From positions 30,835-94,834 of the forward strand of contig NZ_JALRNF010000021.1 of assembly GCF_030272895.1 (NCBI RefSeq): a stretch of DNA of 64,000 nt, in the 5' to 3' direction. Below are positions 16,511 through 26,007 of this stretch, piece after piece. Within the stretch, counting starts at the first letter, position 1. Every line of letters begins with the position of its first letter. The notes under the pieces are model-generated. The model was given only the letters and a program-made list of their open reading frames with translations. It did not search any database and had not been told where the DNA came from. Both the position numbers and the translations under genes were made by a program. The stretch comes from Pseudomonas sp. BGr12. GTDB lineage: Bacteria; Pseudomonadota; Gammaproteobacteria; Pseudomonadales; Pseudomonadaceae.

Positions 16511-17530
16511 ATGAAATACACATCGTTCGCGCTGTGCCTGCTGACCCTGGCCGGCTGCGCCACCCAGGAATCCCGGCAAATGCCGGTGCAGATCATGACG
16601 GCCGCCCCGGCCAATGCCCAGGACACCGAACTGCCGCGCCGTGAGCAGGTGCTGCGACCACAGGATGTGCTCGATGTGATCTTCCATATCAGCACCAGCG
16701 GCTCCGATGCCTACCGCATCCAGCCGGGTGACACCGTGGGCCTGGCGTTCCTCTCGGCCAGTTCGCTCAACGGCAACCAGCTGGTGCTGCCCGACGGCAG
16801 CATCGAACTGCCACGGGCCAACACCTCGGTGAACATCGCCGGGCAGACCCCCGACGAGGCTCGCCGTACCATCCAGCAGGCCTACCGCAACAAGAGCCTG
16901 TTCCAGCCCAACCGCGACCAGCTGACCGTACAGGTGATCAGCCCGCTGACCAACGAGCAGAACCTCAAGAGCGCCCTGAACCACCCGGCCACCGGCATGA
17001 GCCGGGAGATCACCGTGGGCACCGACGGCCAGGCCAGCTTCCCCGAGATCGGCTCGGTGCCGCTGCAGGGCATGACGGTCAATCAGTTGCAAACCTACCT
17101 GAACAATCGCTACGCCAGCCTGCCCGGGCGCATGACCGTGGACGTGATGCTCAAGTCTACGGCCGCCAACGAGGTCTATGTGCTCGGTGAGGTCGGCCAG
17201 CCCGGTGCCTACCCGATCCGTCGGCCGATCTCGGTGCTCGAAGCCCTGACCCTGGCCCGCGGCCCGAACATTAAGGCGCGGCTGGACTCGGTGATGATCC
17301 TGCGCCGCAGCGGCAACCAGGTGCAGGCCTTCCCCTACAACGTCGACAAGGCCCTGGATGCCAGCGCCGCGCAAGTGGCCTACCTGCAACCGGACGACAT
17401 GCTCTACGTACCCAAGACCAAACTGGCCAGCGCCGGTGACCTGGCCCGGCAACTGGCCGACGTGGTGCTGTTCCAGGGCTTCGGTTTCAGCTTTGCCTAC
17501 CGTGTTGACAACAAAGACAGCGACGACTAA
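16511..17530 (+). CDS. Polysaccharide export outer-membrane lipoprotein (Wza-like OPX)
   Basis: This 339-aa protein starts with a lipoprotein signal (MKYTSFALCLLTLAGC, lipobox LAGC). It has the poly_export pattern YRIQPGDTVGLAFL..LNGNQLVLPDGSIELP and SLBB-type repeats (EVYVLGEVGQPGAYPIRRPISVLEALTLARG). It should form the outer-membrane exit pore for the polymer. The ATG at 16511 is favoured by the signal peptide and the GGAGC upstream; the longer open frame from 15836 is only the out-of-frame shadow of the kinase-like gene. Confidence 0.92.
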   Translation: MKYTSFALCLLTLAGCATQESRQMPVQIMTAAPANAQDTELPRREQVLRPQDVLDVIFHISTSGSDAYRIQPGDTVGLAFLSASSLNGNQLVLPDGSIELPRANTSVNIAGQTPDEARRTIQQAYRNKSLFQPNRDQLTVQVISPLTNEQNLKSALNHPATGMSREITVGTDGQASFPEIGSVPLQGMTVNQLQTYLNNRYASLPGRMTVDVMLKSTAANEVYVLGEVGQPGAYPIRRPISVLEALTLARGPNIKARLDSVMILRRSGNQVQAFPYNVDKALDASAAQVAYLQPDDMLYVPKTKLASAGDLARQLADVVLFQGFGFSFAYRVDNKDSDD

Positions 17531-17544
17531 TTCAAGGCGGGTGA

Positions 17545-19143
17545 ATGAGCATGAACACGAAAGAAAACTACCTGCATGAATTCTTCAGGATCTTCTTCGC
17601 CAACCGCCAGTTGGTGAAGCGGGTGTTCCTGGTCTTTGCAGTGATTGCCCTGCTGTTGCCCCTGGTGCTCAAACAGAGCTTCGACATCACCGCCGAGGTG
17701 ATCGTCCAGTCGAAGAAGCTGTCGCAGAGCGATACCAACACCGCCCTGGCCCAGGAGACCGACAAGTTCATCCCGCCGTCGCTGGCCGACATGGAGACTG
17801 AAAGCAACATCCTGCGTTCGCCGACCCTGATCCGCCAGACCATCAGCCAGCTGCGCGACGAAGGCCAGTACGACCTGCCACCGGGCCTGATGCAGCGCCT
17901 GGTGTTCGGCCCGATCAAGAGCCTGGTGGTCAACCCGCTGCGTGAGCATGTGATCAACCCGGTACGCTCGCTGTTCGGCCTTGAGGTCGACCCGGTGCGC
18001 GACACCCAGCTCGACACCCTCACCGACGAGGCGATCAAGGACCTGAAGATCGAAACCCTGCCCGGCTCCAACGTGGTCTCGGTGACCTACAGCTTCCCCG
18101 ACCCGAAACTGGGCACCCTGTTCGTCAGCCGGTTGCTGGACAACTACCTGAAAAACCGCCAGAACCTGCAATCGAACGAACTGCCGCAAGAGTTCTACGA
18201 GCAGAAGAAACTGCAGTACCAGGCGCGCATGGATGACCTGGAAAGCAAACGCCTGGGCATGCTCGAAAGCATCGGCTCGTCCGATCCGAAGGAGGAAATC
18301 ACCTTCCGCCTCAATGCCATCAACACCGAGGAACAGGCGCTGAACCTGTACCGCGACCGCCTGCTGCAAAGCAAGCAGTGGCTGGAGTACCTCAAGTCCA
18401 GCCTGGCCGCGGCCAGCAACGCCGGCATGCGTGACTTCGCGTTCCCCTACACCTTCACCACCACCGTCGACAACGTGGCCTTCGAAGACCGCGAGATCAA
18501 GCAACTGGGCGAGCAACTGACCACCCTGGTGCTGACCTACGTCAGCGACCTGGCGGTGTTCCAACCCAACAGCGAGCAGATGGTGCTGCAACGCGAACAG
18601 ATCGCCAAGACCCGCCAGCAGTTCCTCAAGGTCGTCTCCAACCGCATCAAGGAACGCGAGAAAGACCTGGCCGTGGTCCAGGACGTGATCGCCCAGAAGA
18701 CCCAGCGCATTGCCGACTACAAAGGCCGGGTGCATCAGTTGCAGGAGACCCAGAGCAAGGCGCGTCAGCTCGACACCGAGATCGACGCCCTGCACAAGGC
18801 CTTCTTCACCTACACCCAGCGCTATGAAGAAGCACGTGGCGAGCGCCTGCTGGCGGGCGACCTGTCCAACGCGCGGATTCTCAGCGCGCCCTACGAGCCA
18901 TCCGAGGCGGCCTTCCCCAAACCGTTGCTGATCGTGCCGTTCGGCATGCTCACCGGCCTGCTGCTGGCCATTGCCCTGGTCTATGTGCGTGAGTTCTTCG
19001 ACCATCGCTTCAAGCATCCGGCGCAGATCGGCCATCAACTGGACCTGCCGGTGTTGCTGGTGATCAACGACCAGACCCCGGAAACGCCCAACCCGCACAG
19101 CGGCTGGACCTTGCCACGGCTGATCCATTGGGTGCGCAATTGA
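17545..19143 (+). CDS. Wzz/GumC-like polysaccharide co-polymerase
   Basis: This 532-aa inner-membrane protein has the PCP layout: N-terminal helix (RVFLVFAVIALLLPLVL), a long periplasmic coiled-coil region (about residues 170-430) and a C-terminal helix (LIVPFGMLTGLLLAIALVYVREFF). No kinase domain is fused; that role falls to the upstream P-loop protein. It should control chain length and couple polymerisation to the OPX pore. Start 17545 is favoured by AAGGCGGG just upstream; a second ATG lies two codons on. Confidence 0.9.
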   Translation: MSMNTKENYLHEFFRIFFANRQLVKRVFLVFAVIALLLPLVLKQSFDITAEVIVQSKKLSQSDTNTALAQETDKFIPPSLADMETESNILRSPTLIRQTISQLRDEGQYDLPPGLMQRLVFGPIKSLVVNPLREHVINPVRSLFGLEVDPVRDTQLDTLTDEAIKDLKIETLPGSNVVSVTYSFPDPKLGTLFVSRLLDNYLKNRQNLQSNELPQEFYEQKKLQYQARMDDLESKRLGMLESIGSSDPKEEITFRLNAINTEEQALNLYRDRLLQSKQWLEYLKSSLAAASNAGMRDFAFPYTFTTTVDNVAFEDREIKQLGEQLTTLVLTYVSDLAVFQPNSEQMVLQREQIAKTRQQFLKVVSNRIKEREKDLAVVQDVIAQKTQRIADYKGRVHQLQETQSKARQLDTEIDALHKAFFTYTQRYEEARGERLLAGDLSNARILSAPYEPSEAAFPKPLLIVPFGMLTGLLLAIALVYVREFFDHRFKHPAQIGHQLDLPVLLVINDQTPETPNPHSGWTLPRLIHWVRN

Positions 19144-20228
19144 ACATAGCCCTGACCCCGACCCGGCCGATCGTCCACCTGCTGAGCAGCGGTGGCTTCT
19201 ACGGCGCCGAGCGGATGCTGCTGGACCACTGCCAGGCCACCCCGGGACAGCACCAGGTGCTGTTCCTCGGGGCCCCGCAAGACCTGGTGGCGCGCTTTCG
19301 CGCCGCCGGTGTCGCCTGCCAGAGCTGCGACGGCCTCGGCCAATTGCTGGTCGAACTGGGCAAACAGCGGCACCTGCGGCCGCTGCTCAACGCCCATAAC
19401 TTCAGGGGCCTGGTGTTCGGCTGGGTGGTCGCCAGGCGCTGGGGCCTGCCGATGGTCAGCACCCAGCACGGTTTTACCCCCACCAGCCGCAAGCAGCGTC
19501 TTTACGGCTGGTTGACCCTGCAACTGTGTCGCACCCGGACCATCGCCCGGGTGGTCTGCGTGGCCGAGAGTATCGCCGTGCTGCTGCGCCGGGCCGGTGT
19601 TGCGGCCAACAAGCTGCAAGTCATTCCCAATGGCCTGCCCGACGCCTGCGCCCTGCCCGATCCCGGCCACGACGACGGCCGCTGGCTGGCCGGCTATGTC
19701 GGTCGGCTGAGCAGTGAAAAGGGCCCCGACCTGTTTCTCGACACCCTGATCCCGCTGTGCCAGCGCCATCCGCAGCTGGATGCAGTGATGCTCGGTGACG
19801 GCCCGCAACGCGATCAGTTGCAGGCGCGCATCGATGCCGCCGGGCTCAACCAGCGTATCCGCCTGCCGGGCTTTCAGCGCGACATGCGGGCCTGGATGGC
19901 GCGCCTGGATGCCCTGGTGATCAGCTCGCGCACCGAAGGCACGCCGATGATCCTGCTCGAAGCCATGCAGGATGGCGTACCGGTGGTGGCCTTTGGCGTG
20001 GGCGGCATCCCCGATGTCATCGAACACGGCCGCAGCGGCCTGCTGGCCCGGCCACTGGCGGTCGACGAACTGGCCGCGCAGCTCGAAGCGCTGCTGCTGG
20101 ACCCGGCCCAGACCGCCGAACTGATCGCCCAGGCGCGGCACACCCAACGCGAACGTTTTCACCTGCCGACGCTGGCGCAACGCTGGGCCCGGGTCTACCT
20201 GGGCGCGGCCACGGAGACCTGCGCATGA
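19140..20228 (+). CDS. Glycosyltransferase family 4 (GT-B)
   Basis: This protein of about 362 aa has the GT4 pattern: N-terminal VHLLSSGGFYGAERMLLDHC, a linker VIPNGLPD, AGYVGRLSSEKGPDLFLDTL, and the C-terminal SSRTEGTPMILLEAMQDGVPVVAFGVGGIPDVI with the donor-binding E-x7-E. It adds one sugar to the lipid-linked repeat unit in the cytoplasm. The start is uncertain: TTG at 19140 overlaps the previous stop (TTGA), matching the ATGA couplings elsewhere in the operon, and TTG at 19128 is also open. Confidence 0.88.
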   Translation: MNIALTPTRPIVHLLSSGGFYGAERMLLDHCQATPGQHQVLFLGAPQDLVARFRAAGVACQSCDGLGQLLVELGKQRHLRPLLNAHNFRGLVFGWVVARRWGLPMVSTQHGFTPTSRKQRLYGWLTLQLCRTRTIARVVCVAESIAVLLRRAGVAANKLQVIPNGLPDACALPDPGHDDGRWLAGYVGRLSSEKGPDLFLDTLIPLCQRHPQLDAVMLGDGPQRDQLQARIDAAGLNQRIRLPGFQRDMRAWMARLDALVISSRTEGTPMILLEAMQDGVPVVAFGVGGIPDVIEHGRSGLLARPLAVDELAAQLEALLLDPAQTAELIAQARHTQRERFHLPTLAQRWARVYLGAATETCA

Positions 20229-21595
20229 TCATTCCCCTGTCGTTGATCGGTCTGTTTGCGATTGCCGCCCTGGTCCTGCTGGCCAGCCCCTGGCCCTACC
20301 TGGCCCCCGGCGCGGCCATCGGCCTGGTCGGCCTGCTGGTGCTGTACCGGCGCCCGGCCTGGGGCCTGCTGGCGATCATCGCGGTAGTGCCCCTCGAAGG
20401 CCTGTTCAAGGACAGCGACCTGTCGGCTGCCAAGCTCATCGGCGCCTCCCTGGCTCTGGTACTGTTGCTGCAACTGGCGGTCAAGCAGTTGCCCGGCGAG
20501 CGCCTGCGCAGCTCCATGTGGCGCCTGCTGCTGGGCTTCATGGCCTTGTACCTGTTGAGTTTCTGGGCCAGCGACAGCAGCGAGATGTCCCTTGGGCATT
20601 TCCGTGAGCTGGCGGTGGGCCTGCTGCTGTTCGCCATCACCCTGCTGATCGGCCGCGAGCTGAACCTGCCCATGATGTGCCGGCTGGTGACCCTGAGCGT
20701 CGGCCTGACCTGCATCATGGCCATGTTCTCCGCCAAGTACCAGGACGAGGGCCGCGCCGCCGGCCTGCTCTCGGACCCCAACGTATTCGCCATGCTCATC
20801 GCCATCGCCGTGCCCATGGCCCTGTGGCTGGTGCTCAACAGCCCCAACCGCTTGCACAGGCTGTTCTGGATCGCCTGCTGCCTGCTGTTGCTGGCCGGCA
20901 TGACCAAGACCAACTCGCGCTCGGGCCTGGTGGTGCTGCTGATCAGCCTGGGCATCGTGCTGGTCCACTACCGCGAACAGGTCGCCCGCCTGCGCCCGCG
21001 TCACCTGGGCTTTGCCATGCTCGGCCTGGCGATCCTGCTGCCCGCCGCCGTGGCGGTGATGCCGGACACCTACATCGCCCGGATCCAGTCGCTGACCTAC
21101 CTCAAGTCCGGGGTCAACGCCTTCAAGGACGACTCCCTGGGCCGGCGCTCTTCCTACATCGTCGTCGGCAGCAAGATGATCCGCGAGAACCCGCTGCTCG
21201 GTTCCGGCCCCGGCACCTTCCCCCTGCACTACGCCACCACCGGCTATGCCAAGGCGTTCTCGGCCAATCGCAAGGTCGGCGACCTGTACCGCCGGGCGCA
21301 CAACACCTACCTGGAAATCTTCAGTGAAGTGGGTGTGCCGGCCGGCCTGCTGTTCACCGCCATGGTGATCCTGGCCCTGTACAACCTCTGGTACGCCAGG
21401 CGGCTGTGGTTGCAGCAGGGCAATCACAAACAGGCCGACATGCTCACCCACCTGTGCATGAGCATGCTCGCCATCGGCCTGTTCCTGATGTTCCTCAGTG
21501 CGCCCAACCACAAGTACCTGTGGATCATGCTCGCGCTGTCCAGTGTCTTGCGCCTGGAAGCCGAGCGGGCGCGTCTGCCCCAGGAGGCGGCATGA
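20225..21595 (+). CDS. O-antigen ligase / Wzy-type polymerase family protein
   Basis: This 456-aa membrane protein has about 11-12 predicted helices and the Wzy_C-type motif RRAHNTYLEIFSEVGVPAGLLFTAM, with a periplasmic loop carrying SLGRRSSYIVVGSKMIRENPLLGSGPGTF. In this operon it is most likely the repeat-unit polymerase. It overlaps both neighbours by 4 bp. O-antigen ligases share this fold, so polymerase rather than ligase is an inference from context. Confidence 0.87.
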   Translation: MIIPLSLIGLFAIAALVLLASPWPYLAPGAAIGLVGLLVLYRRPAWGLLAIIAVVPLEGLFKDSDLSAAKLIGASLALVLLLQLAVKQLPGERLRSSMWRLLLGFMALYLLSFWASDSSEMSLGHFRELAVGLLLFAITLLIGRELNLPMMCRLVTLSVGLTCIMAMFSAKYQDEGRAAGLLSDPNVFAMLIAIAVPMALWLVLNSPNRLHRLFWIACCLLLLAGMTKTNSRSGLVVLLISLGIVLVHYREQVARLRPRHLGFAMLGLAILLPAAVAVMPDTYIARIQSLTYLKSGVNAFKDDSLGRRSSYIVVGSKMIRENPLLGSGPGTFPLHYATTGYAKAFSANRKVGDLYRRAHNTYLEIFSEVGVPAGLLFTAMVILALYNLWYARRLWLQQGNHKQADMLTHLCMSMLAIGLFLMFLSAPNHKYLWIMLALSSVLRLEAERARLPQEAA

Positions 21596-22557
21596 CGCAG
21601 ATCAGTATCGTCATACCTATGTTCAACGAGGCCCGGCACATTGGCCGCACCCTGCAGTCGGCGCGCAACGCCGCCGAGGCGGCCGGCCTTGACTGCGAGC
21701 TGGTGGTGGTCGACAACGGCTCCAGCGACGACGGCCCGCAGATTGCCCGCAGCCTCGGCGCCCGGGTTCTGACCTTGCCGGGCCTGACCATCGGCGCCCT
21801 GCGCAACCGTGGCGCGGCCACCTGCCAGGGCGAGTGGCTGGCCTTTCTGGATGCCGATATCGAAATGCCGCACGACTGGCTGAGCGCACTGTTCGCGCTG
21901 CACGCCGACCAGCGTGGCGATGTCTTCGCCCTGGACTGCGACACCCCGCGCCAGGCGCCCTGGTTCGCCCGCGCCTGGCAGCGCCGCACCCTGCGCGCCG
22001 GGCGCGTCGAGCACCGGGCGCAATGGCTGCCGACCCCCAACCTGCTGATGCAGCGTCACTGGTTCGACCAGGTGGGCGGCTTCAACGAGCACCTGCGCAC
22101 CGGCGAAGACAAGGACCTGACCTTGCGCCTGGGCCATGCCGGCGCACGGCTGCTGGCCCTGCGCGAGCCGGCCGCCCTGCACTGGGGCTACGAAGGCAGC
22201 TGGAGCGAATGGCTGGGCAAGGAGATGTGGCGCCAGGGCAGCCAGTTGCAGCTGCTGCGCAGCAATGGCGTGAGCCTGCGCCTGTTGCGCTTCCCGCTGT
22301 TGTCGGTGGGTGCCTGGACCCTGGACTTCATGGCCCTGTCGGCCTTGCTCGATGGCTTCCCCCATGTGGCGCTGTTCCTGCTGCTGATCAGCGCCCTGCC
22401 GGCCCTGGCCTTGAGCCTGCGCCAGAGCCTGAGCCACAACGACTTGTTGTTCAGCCTGCAGCTGTGGGGCCTGCACTGGATTCGCCTGCACCTGGCCGGC
22501 GCGGCCTTCGTGCTCAGTCTGTTCAACTGGAACGCAAGGAGGCCCGCCCGTGGCTGA
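21592..22557 (+). CDS. Glycosyltransferase family 2
   Basis: This 321-aa GT-A enzyme has the N-terminal ISIVIPMFNEARHIGRTLQSA, the DNGSSDD nucleotide-binding turn, FLDADIEMPHDWL with the DXD motif, and GGFNEHLRTGEDKDLTLRLGHAG (ED catalytic region). A hydrophobic C-terminal pair of helices follows. Start 21592 (ATGA overlap, GGAGG Shine-Dalgarno) is preferred to a longer frame from 21406 inside the previous gene. Confidence 0.9.
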   Translation: MTQISIVIPMFNEARHIGRTLQSARNAAEAAGLDCELVVVDNGSSDDGPQIARSLGARVLTLPGLTIGALRNRGAATCQGEWLAFLDADIEMPHDWLSALFALHADQRGDVFALDCDTPRQAPWFARAWQRRTLRAGRVEHRAQWLPTPNLLMQRHWFDQVGGFNEHLRTGEDKDLTLRLGHAGARLLALREPAALHWGYEGSWSEWLGKEMWRQGSQLQLLRSNGVSLRLLRFPLLSVGAWTLDFMALSALLDGFPHVALFLLLISALPALALSLRQSLSHNDLLFSLQLWGLHWIRLHLAGAAFVLSLFNWNARRPARG

Positions 22558-23686
22558 GTTCATTTTCTGGCTGTGCCTGTTGTTGCCTTTCTATGCCTGG
22601 CTGGGCTATCCGCTGCTGCTCACCCTCGCCGCCCCCTTGTTCCGTCGTCACCAACCCGGCCCATTGGCGCCGCAACGGGTCAGCGTGGTCGTGGCCGCGC
22701 ACAACGAAGAACGCAATATCGACAACAAGCTGCGCAACCTGCTGGCGCAGGACTGCCCGGTCGCCAGCCTGCAGATCATCGTCGCCAGCGACGGCTCCAG
22801 CGATCGCACCGTGGAGCTGGCGCGGCGCTTCGACGACCCGCGCATCCAGGTCCTGGACCTGCCGCGCATGGGCAAGAACAGCGTGCTCAACGTCGCGGTC
22901 AGCCAGTGCACGGGCGATATCCTGGTGTTCACCGATGCCGACGTGCACTGGATCGACGGCACCCTGGCGGCCTTGCTGGCACCTTTCGCCGACCCCGAGG
23001 TGGGCGGCACCGTCGGCAAGATGATCATCCCCGTCGCCGGCAAGGGCCTGAGTGTGGGTGAAAGCCTGTACCGCCATTACGAAGCCTGGCTGCGCCGGGT
23101 GGAAAGCCATACCGGCTGCACGGTGTCGGCCGACGGCGCCCTGCAGGCCCTGCGCCGCGAGCTGTACCAGCCGATTCCGGCGCGGGTCAACGACGACTTC
23201 TATATCAACACCTGCGCCCCGGTGGCCGGCAAGCGCGTGGTCTATGTCGACGAGGCCCAGGTGCTGGACCAGGGCGTGGACGAAGCCGAGCGTCAGTTCA
23301 GCCGCCGCCAGCGCGTCACCGTCGGCGGTCTGATCAGCCTGGCTGCCCGGCGCGAGCTGCTCAACCCCTTTAAGCACGGCCTGTATGCCATCGCCCTGAT
23401 CAGCCACAAGCTGATCCGCCGCCTGGCGCCGGTGCTGTTGCTGCCCTTGTTGCTGGCCAACTTCTGGCTGCTCGATGACCACGGCTTCTATCACCTGACC
23501 TTGCTGGCCCAGCTACTCGGTTACACCGTCGCCGTGGCCGGTCTGCTGGATGAGCGCCGGCGCTTGCCCAAGCCGTTTCGCCTGGCCGCCTTCGTGCTGG
23601 TGACCCTGGCCGGCATGAGCGTGGGCCTGTGGCAGTTCCTGCGCGGGCACAGCTACAACCAATGGAACCCGGACCAGACCCGATGA
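22550..23686 (+). CDS. Membrane glycosyltransferase family 2
   Basis: This 378-aa protein has an N-terminal membrane helix (FIFWLCLLLPFYAWLGYPLLLTL), a GT-A domain (VSVVVAAHNEERNIDNKLRNLL, SDGSSDRT, FTDADVHW with DAD), and two or three C-terminal helices. VNDDFYINT and QFSRRQRVT are the catalytic and QxxRW-like regions. The GTG start at 22550 is fixed by AAGGAGG seven bases upstream and overlaps the previous gene by 8 bp. Confidence 0.9.
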   Translation: MAEFIFWLCLLLPFYAWLGYPLLLTLAAPLFRRHQPGPLAPQRVSVVVAAHNEERNIDNKLRNLLAQDCPVASLQIIVASDGSSDRTVELARRFDDPRIQVLDLPRMGKNSVLNVAVSQCTGDILVFTDADVHWIDGTLAALLAPFADPEVGGTVGKMIIPVAGKGLSVGESLYRHYEAWLRRVESHTGCTVSADGALQALRRELYQPIPARVNDDFYINTCAPVAGKRVVYVDEAQVLDQGVDEAERQFSRRQRVTVGGLISLAARRELLNPFKHGLYAIALISHKLIRRLAPVLLLPLLLANFWLLDDHGFYHLTLLAQLLGYTVAVAGLLDERRRLPKPFRLAAFVLVTLAGMSVGLWQFLRGHSYNQWNPDQTR

Positions 23687-23695
23687 GAGCCTGAC

Positions 23696-24706
23696 ATGCC
23701 GATCAAGACCAGTCTCAAGCGTGCCAGCGGTTGGCTCTACCTGAACTCCCCCAAAGGCCGTAATCAACTGCGCGGCGCCGGCGTGATCCTGATGCTGCAC
23801 CGGGTGCTGGCCGACGACATCAGCGCGGCCCTGCCCCACCGCAATGAACTCTGCGTCGGCCCCGAGGCATTCGAGCGCCTGCTGCGCTGGCTGCACCGGC
23901 ATTTTGATTGCGTGCACCTGATGGACCTGCTCAAGGTCCATGAGCAGCCGCGCGGCCAGCAACGGCCCAAGGTCGCCCTGACCTTCGACGATGGCTGGCG
24001 CGACAACGCCCTCAATGCCTTTCCCTTGCTGCAACAGTACAAGGTGCCGGCGAGCATTTTCCTCTCCACCGACTACATCGGCAGCCGCCAGCGCTTCTGG
24101 TGGGAAAGCCTGGGCGAGACCTTGTGGGGCAGCCACGGCGAAGTGCCGCGCCGGGCGCTGGTCGAACAACTGCGCAAGATCGGCCGGCCGCTGCCGGCGG
24201 CCTGGTTCATGAACGAGCGCGAGCAGGCCCGCAGCCAGATCCTGGCCAGGTACCTGCAAAGCCTCAAGTCGCTACCGCCCCAGGCCCTGCACCTGTTGAC
24301 CGACACCTGCCCGGCCGAATCCCTGCCCCAGGCCCTGGACTGGAACCAGGTGCGCCTGCTGGAGAACTCCGGGCTGATCAGCTTCGGCCCCCACGGTGCC
24401 AGCCACGCCCTGCTGCCGGGGCTCGACGACCAGCGCCTGGAAGAAGAACTGACCCGCAGCCATTTCGCCCTGCAGCAAGGCTGCAAGCAGCCGTTGCCGG
24501 TGTACTGCTACCCCAATGGCGACCACGATGCGCGGGTACGCGAACGCTTGAGAGCGCACCGCTACCCCTTCGCCCTGGGCACCCAGGCCGGCATCTGCCA
24601 GGGCCATGACGACCCCCTGGCGCTGCCGCGCATCAGCGTCAGCCAGCGCACCGCCAGCCGGCCGTCGCTGCTGGCCTGGCGGATCAGTCGCGGAGGGCGC
24701 ACATGA
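23696..24706 (+). CDS. Polysaccharide deacetylase family protein (NodB homology)
   Basis: This 336-aa protein shows the carbohydrate-esterase-4 motif LTFDDGWRDNALNAFPLL (catalytic and metal Asp) and a later GPHGASHALLPGL (metal His). It has no signal peptide, so it may act on lipid-linked or nucleotide-linked N-acetyl sugars in the cytoplasm, or the start may be different. It would remove acetyl groups from the repeat unit. It lies 9 bp after the previous gene and overlaps the next by 4 bp. Confidence 0.88.
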   Translation: MPIKTSLKRASGWLYLNSPKGRNQLRGAGVILMLHRVLADDISAALPHRNELCVGPEAFERLLRWLHRHFDCVHLMDLLKVHEQPRGQQRPKVALTFDDGWRDNALNAFPLLQQYKVPASIFLSTDYIGSRQRFWWESLGETLWGSHGEVPRRALVEQLRKIGRPLPAAWFMNEREQARSQILARYLQSLKSLPPQALHLLTDTCPAESLPQALDWNQVRLLENSGLISFGPHGASHALLPGLDDQRLEEELTRSHFALQQGCKQPLPVYCYPNGDHDARVRERLRAHRYPFALGTQAGICQGHDDPLALPRISVSQRTASRPSLLAWRISRGGRT

Positions 24707-26007
24707 GCCGCAACAGCTATATGCGCCACCTGTTGCTGAGCATGGGCACGCGCCTGGCGATGATCGCCCTGCGCCTGCTGCGCAACGTGCTCCTGGCACG
24801 CATCCTCGGCCCCAGCGAACGCGGGCTGTTCGCCCTGCTCAGCACCCTGCCCGACCTGATCAGCGCGGCCACCAGCGGTGGCCTGAACACCGCCGTCGGC
24901 TACCAGGCGGCCAAGCAGCGCTCCATGGGCCTGCTGCTCAGCCAGGTGCTGATCTTCGGCTGCCTGGTGGCCGGCGCCCTGACCTTGATCTGCGTGGCCC
25001 TGGCGCGCACCTTCGGCACCGAACTGGAAGTCACCACCCAGCTCGGCCTGCTGGCCTGGCTGTTGCTGCTCGCCGTCCCCTTGACCGTACTCAAGAGCGG
25101 CCTGTTGACCCTGCACAACGCCACCGGCGGGGTCGGCGCCTTCAATGCCCTGCGCCTGACCGAATCGCTGGTGCCGCTGTTGTTGTTCGTCGGCCTGTTC
25201 TGGATGTGGCAGAACGCGGCCCTGGAAGCGGCGCTGATCAGCTGGCTGCTGGGCCTGAGCCTGGTGGTGGTGCTGGGCCTGTACTGGCTTGCGCGCCAGC
25301 ACTCGATCCGCCTGTGCTGGGACCGCAGCGGCCAGCGCGAACTGCTCAGCTACAGTGCCAAGAGCCACCCGGACCTGTTGTTCCAGCAGGTGATCCTGCG
25401 CTCGGACTACCTGTTCATCAGCGCCATGCTCGGCAGCGCCGCCCTGGGCCATTACGCCATGGCCAGCGCCGCCGCCGAACTCTTGCTGATCGTCCCCGAA
25501 GCGGTGACCACGCCGCTGATGAAGCGTCTGCTGCAACAGGACGCCGGCATGGACAAGCTCACCCCGCTGGCCCTGCGCCTGACCGCCACGGTAATGCTCG
25601 GCGCGTGCCTGAGCATGGCGCTGATCGGCGAGTGGCTGATCGTCACCCTGTTCGGCGCCGAGTACCAACCGGCCTACCCGGCGCTGCTGGCCCTGCTGCC
25701 CGGGCTGTTCGGCCTGTGCTATGCGAGCATCCTGCGCCTGGACCTGCTGGGCAAGAACCGCCCCGGCACCGTGTCGCTGATGATGGGTGTGGGCGCTGCG
25801 CTGAACCTGGTGCTCAACGTCTTGCTGATCCCGGCCTACGGCATCGTCGGCGCCGCCATGGCCTCGTCCATCGCCTACCTGGCGGTGACCCTGGCGATGC
25901 TGCTGCTGTACTGCAAGCTCAGCGGCGTAGCGCTGTGGCAGACCCTGCTGGTGCTGCCCAGCGACCTGTCGCCGCTGCGCCAGATGCTGCAACGCAGGCC
26001 CGCATGA
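24703..26007 (+). CDS. Polysaccharide flippase (Wzx-like, MOP superfamily)
   Basis: This 434-aa protein has 12 or so hydrophobic helices and the start LLSMGTRLAMIALRLLRNVLLARILGPSERGLFALLSTLPDLI, which is typical of oligosaccharide flippases. It should move the undecaprenyl-linked repeat unit across the inner membrane before polymerisation. A GGAGGG Shine-Dalgarno precedes the ATG. It overlaps the deacetylase and glycosidase-like genes by 4 bp each. Confidence 0.9.
   Translation: MSRNSYMRHLLLSMGTRLAMIALRLLRNVLLARILGPSERGLFALLSTLPDLISAATSGGLNTAVGYQAAKQRSMGLLLSQVLIFGCLVAGALTLICVALARTFGTELEVTTQLGLLAWLLLLAVPLTVLKSGLLTLHNATGGVGAFNALRLTESLVPLLLFVGLFWMWQNAALEAALISWLLGLSLVVVLGLYWLARQHSIRLCWDRSGQRELLSYSAKSHPDLLFQQVILRSDYLFISAMLGSAALGHYAMASAAAELLLIVPEAVTTPLMKRLLQQDAGMDKLTPLALRLTATVMLGACLSMALIGEWLIVTLFGAEYQPAYPALLALLPGLFGLCYASILRLDLLGKNRPGTVSLMMGVGAALNLVLNVLLIPAYGIVGAAMASSIAYLAVTLAMLLLYCKLSGVALWQTLLVLPSDLSPLRQMLQRRPA

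Noticed and set aside
24606..26003. N-terminal extension of the glycosidase-like frame
   Set aside because: It is a shadow of the flippase gene; the signal peptide begins at 26004.
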